From positions 16,445 to 80,444 of the forward strand of contig CATJCJ010000341.1 of NCBI GenBank assembly GCA_949738935.1: 64,000 nt of DNA, read 5' to 3'. The notes beneath the pieces are model-generated. The model saw only the letters and a program-made list of their open reading frames with translations. It was not told the origin of the DNA and did not search any database. This document shows positions 61,420 through 64,000 of this stretch, one piece after another (position 1 is the first letter of the stretch; every line of letters begins with the position of its first letter). A program made the translations under genes and the position numbers. The DNA comes from an uncultured Eubacteriales bacterium. GTDB lineage: Bacteria; Bacillota; Clostridia; Lachnospirales; CAG-274.

Positions 61420-62232
61420 ATGATTGATATATCAAATATAACAAGCGCTCAAAATAAATATATAAAGCAAATAACAAGTTTAAAATCAAAAAAAGAACGT
61501 GATAAAACAAAACTATTTGTCGCTGAGGGAGAAAGACTTGTATATGAAATTCCAAAAGACTATAATATAAAATACTTTGTTTTGTCTAATAATTATTTAA
61601 ATTTAATGAATAAAGACAGATTTGAGAAAAATTTTCCTGATAAAAAAGTTTTTCTTATCTCAGAGGAACTTTTTTTCAAAATATCAGACACTGTCACGCC
61701 TCAAGGCATTTTAGCCGTATGTGAGCAAAAAGATTTCAATAAGAATGATATAATAAAAAAGAAAAATCCTTTTTTTATTTTATTGGAAAAAATCAATGAC
61801 CCGGGAAACCTCGGAACATTAATAAGAACAGCCGACGCCGCCGGCGTTGACGCTGTTTTTTTATCCAGTGGATGTGTGGATTTATACAATAATAAAGTTA
61901 TACGAGCGACAATGGGTTCAATTTTTCATCTGCCTATTATATCAAATATAGACTTTAATATTTTAATAGACAATTTAAAAAACAACAATATAGACATTTA
62001 TGGAGCTCACCTAAAAGGAACAAAATATCACTATGAAATAAAGCTCGAAAATGGATGCGGAATATTAATAGGAAACGAGGCTAACGGATTATCAAATGAA
62101 ATCTCAAAAAAAGCGACTACACTTATAAAAATTCCAATGCTGGGAAAAGCGGAATCCATAAACGCCTCAATAGCCGGAAGCATACTTATATATGAGGCCG
62201 TACGACAAAGAATACTGTCAAAACGCATATAA
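61420..62232 (+). CDS. SpoU/TrmH family RNA methyltransferase
   Basis: LLEKINDPGNLGTLIRTADAAGVDAVFLS; IGNEANGLSNEI; IPMLGKAESINASIAGSILIYE. Confidence 0.95.
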   Translation: MIDISNITSAQNKYIKQITSLKSKKERDKTKLFVAEGERLVYEIPKDYNIKYFVLSNNYLNLMNKDRFEKNFPDKKVFLISEELFFKISDTVTPQGILAVCEQKDFNKNDIIKKKNPFFILLEKINDPGNLGTLIRTADAAGVDAVFLSSGCVDLYNNKVIRATMGSIFHLPIISNIDFNILIDNLKNNNIDIYGAHLKGTKYHYEIKLENGCGILIGNEANGLSNEISKKATTLIKIPMLGKAESINASIAGSILIYEAVRQRILSKRI

Positions 62233-62273
62233 ATTAATTAATGTTTAATGTTTTTTATGAAAGGATGTTAAAA

Positions 62274-62732
62274 ATGGAAAGAATCAGTTGGGACGAATAT
62301 TTTATGTCAATGGCTGAACTTGCCGGAAAAAGGTCAACTTGTTTAAGAAGGCAAGTCGGCGCTGTAATAGTCAAAGACAATCAAATTTTGTCAACAGGCT
62401 ATAACGGCGCTCCAAAAGGTTTACCAAACTGTTGTGACTTAAACGAGTGTATCCGTCAAAAAATGAATATACCTAGCGGAGAACGGCATGAGCTTTGCAG
62501 AGCTGTTCACGCTGAAAACAACGCAATAACCCAATGCGCGGTAAACGGGGTCTCATGTAAAGGCGGTACAATATATATAACAGCAAGTCCTTGTATAATG
62601 TGTTTAAAACAAATTATAAACGCTGGTATAATAAAGATTATCGCTCTTGAGATGTATCCTGATAAAATGAGTGAGGAAATGCTCAAAACCTGCAACATTG
62701 ACTTTGTGAAATATTCAAAACCCTCACATTAA
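62274..62732 (+). CDS. dCMP/cytidine deaminase family protein (ComEB-like)
   Basis: HAENNAITQCA and SPCIMCLKQIINAGI zinc motifs; start at 62274 after AAAGGATG. Confidence 0.92.
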   Translation: MERISWDEYFMSMAELAGKRSTCLRRQVGAVIVKDNQILSTGYNGAPKGLPNCCDLNECIRQKMNIPSGERHELCRAVHAENNAITQCAVNGVSCKGGTIYITASPCIMCLKQIINAGIIKIIALEMYPDKMSEEMLKTCNIDFVKYSKPSH

Positions 62733-62836
62733 ATCCGAAAAATTAAAAATTTTTAATCTTTTTTTAATACATATTAAAATTTAATATTGTATATTAAAAA
62801 TATTCCAATCACATCAATTTATCGGGAGGTTTTAAT

Positions 62837-63922
62837 ATGCTGTTAAAAAAATTCTCAACAATAACTCTGTCAATATTTTTATGTTTTAACTCGTTTAGTA
62901 TTGTTTTTGGGGAAAACGAAGAAATATTAACAATCAATTCCGCTGTTGAAAAAGCGATAAAATACAGCGGCACACTTAAAAGCTACGAAGAGGATAATGA
63001 AATTACAGACCTTGATATAAAAAGTACAAATTTAACTTTCGTAAGTACAGGAGAAACTGAACAAATAGCTAATTTAGCTGTTCAACTTAAAGAATTACAC
63101 GCTAAAATTGAAAAAAATAAATTCTCAGCGGAAACCGAAAAAGAAAATATAAAATATTCTGTTTTAAGCTTTTTTATTGATATAACAAATGCTGAAAATA
63201 AGATAAAACTCTTTGAGGAAGAAACGAAATTAAAAGAAAAACAGCTTAAAGTGTCAGAAATAAAATTAAATTATGGCAGAATAAGTAAAAATGTCTACGC
63301 TAACGAACAACTTGAATATAAAAATCTATTAAAACAAAAAAATGAACTTCAAAATAATATTGACAACGCATATATATCACTAAACAAAATTCTTGGAACA
63401 GATTTAAACACAAAGTACACCCTTGATTTTGGTAATGAAATAATATATACAACAATAACCGACAATATTTCCGAAAAAATTAATCTGGAATCACAAATAG
63501 CAATGGCGATAGACAAAAATACCGAAATAAAATCTCAGAAAACAAATGTTGACATAGCAAAATATGCCCTAAAAGTTTACACTCCCGAAACAGGCAATGA
63601 TACTCGAACCGCGAAAATCGCCTCATATAATAAAGCCGTAAGAACTTTAGAAGATAACAAAACAGCCTTAAAAGAAAATATAACAAAAAATTACAATGAA
63701 ATAATAAAAATTGAAAATGAATACAAATCAAATATCACGGAATTTGAAAACATGAAAAAACAACTTAAAATTAAAGAATTAAATTTAAAATCAGGAAAAA
63801 TAACAGAACTTGAAATTGAGGAATATAAATACGAAATAAAAAAACTTGAAAATACAATACAAGAACAAATATACAACTATTGTCTGCTTATGAAAAAACT
63901 TGAAAACCCTGAACTTTTATAG
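62837..63922 (+). CDS. TolC-family-like secreted coiled-coil protein
   Basis: Signal peptide MLLKKFSTITLSIFLCFNSFSIVFGE; helical hairpins with LNYGRISKNVYANEQLEYKNLLKQKNELQNNIDNAYISLNKILG pattern. Confidence 0.65.
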   Translation: MLLKKFSTITLSIFLCFNSFSIVFGENEEILTINSAVEKAIKYSGTLKSYEEDNEITDLDIKSTNLTFVSTGETEQIANLAVQLKELHAKIEKNKFSAETEKENIKYSVLSFFIDITNAENKIKLFEEETKLKEKQLKVSEIKLNYGRISKNVYANEQLEYKNLLKQKNELQNNIDNAYISLNKILGTDLNTKYTLDFGNEIIYTTITDNISEKINLESQIAMAIDKNTEIKSQKTNVDIAKYALKVYTPETGNDTRTAKIASYNKAVRTLEDNKTALKENITKNYNEIIKIENEYKSNITEFENMKKQLKIKELNLKSGKITELEIEEYKYEIKKLENTIQEQIYNYCLLMKKLENPELL

Positions 63923-63978
63923 AACATTAAAGATTTCCGCCGACTGACAATAGCACGTTGAAAATAATTTTTAGCCAG

Positions 63979-63996
63979 CGAACTTGTTTATTTTTA
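63979..63996. repeat. 18-bp repeat cgaacttgtttattttta (copy of 45362-45379)
   Basis: Exact match; preceding bases also similar (ttttagccag vs ttttaatcga). Confidence 0.5.
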
Positions 63997-64000
63997 GGCT

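Noticed and set aside
62743-62775. ATTAAAAATTTTTAAT palindrome with T-run after the dCMP deaminase gene as a terminator
   Set aside because: Stem is A/T only, too weak to call confidently.

Overview
AT-rich window, probably from a monoderm Clostridia/Lachnospiraceae-type Firmicute (inference from gene content and order). From left to right: a truncated CDS at the left edge, an FNT-type transporter, uvrA and uvrB; then a ~30 kb flagellar operon on the minus strand (flgB at ~36.0 kb down to small genes at ~6.3 kb); purD-purN-purM; ahcY and an SAH/MTA deaminase; a P1B-type metal ATPase with a separate HMA protein; a GNAT gene inside a repeat-rich patch; cspA, panD-panC-panB, rpmE, a MecA-like gene, a disordered membrane protein, rho, a GGDEF/EAL protein, a TrpB2-like enzyme, an RsuA-like synthase, ktrB/ktrA-like K+ uptake genes, a SpoU methyltransferase, a dCMP deaminase and a TolC-like protein. 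The most notable non-coding signals are: (1) a dispersed family of short intergenic palindromic elements sharing a terminal TAGA(A)CCTGTYTAA-like motif but with different interiors, nested in one hotspot; (2) a candidate structured RNA in the ktrB leader; (3) a near-consensus internal promoter overlapping a strong hairpin between flgE and flbD, plus overlapping hairpins in the flgE leader; (4) a four-fold repeated C-terminal module in FlgD. All calls come from reading the sequence and the supplied ORF track; no searches were run.
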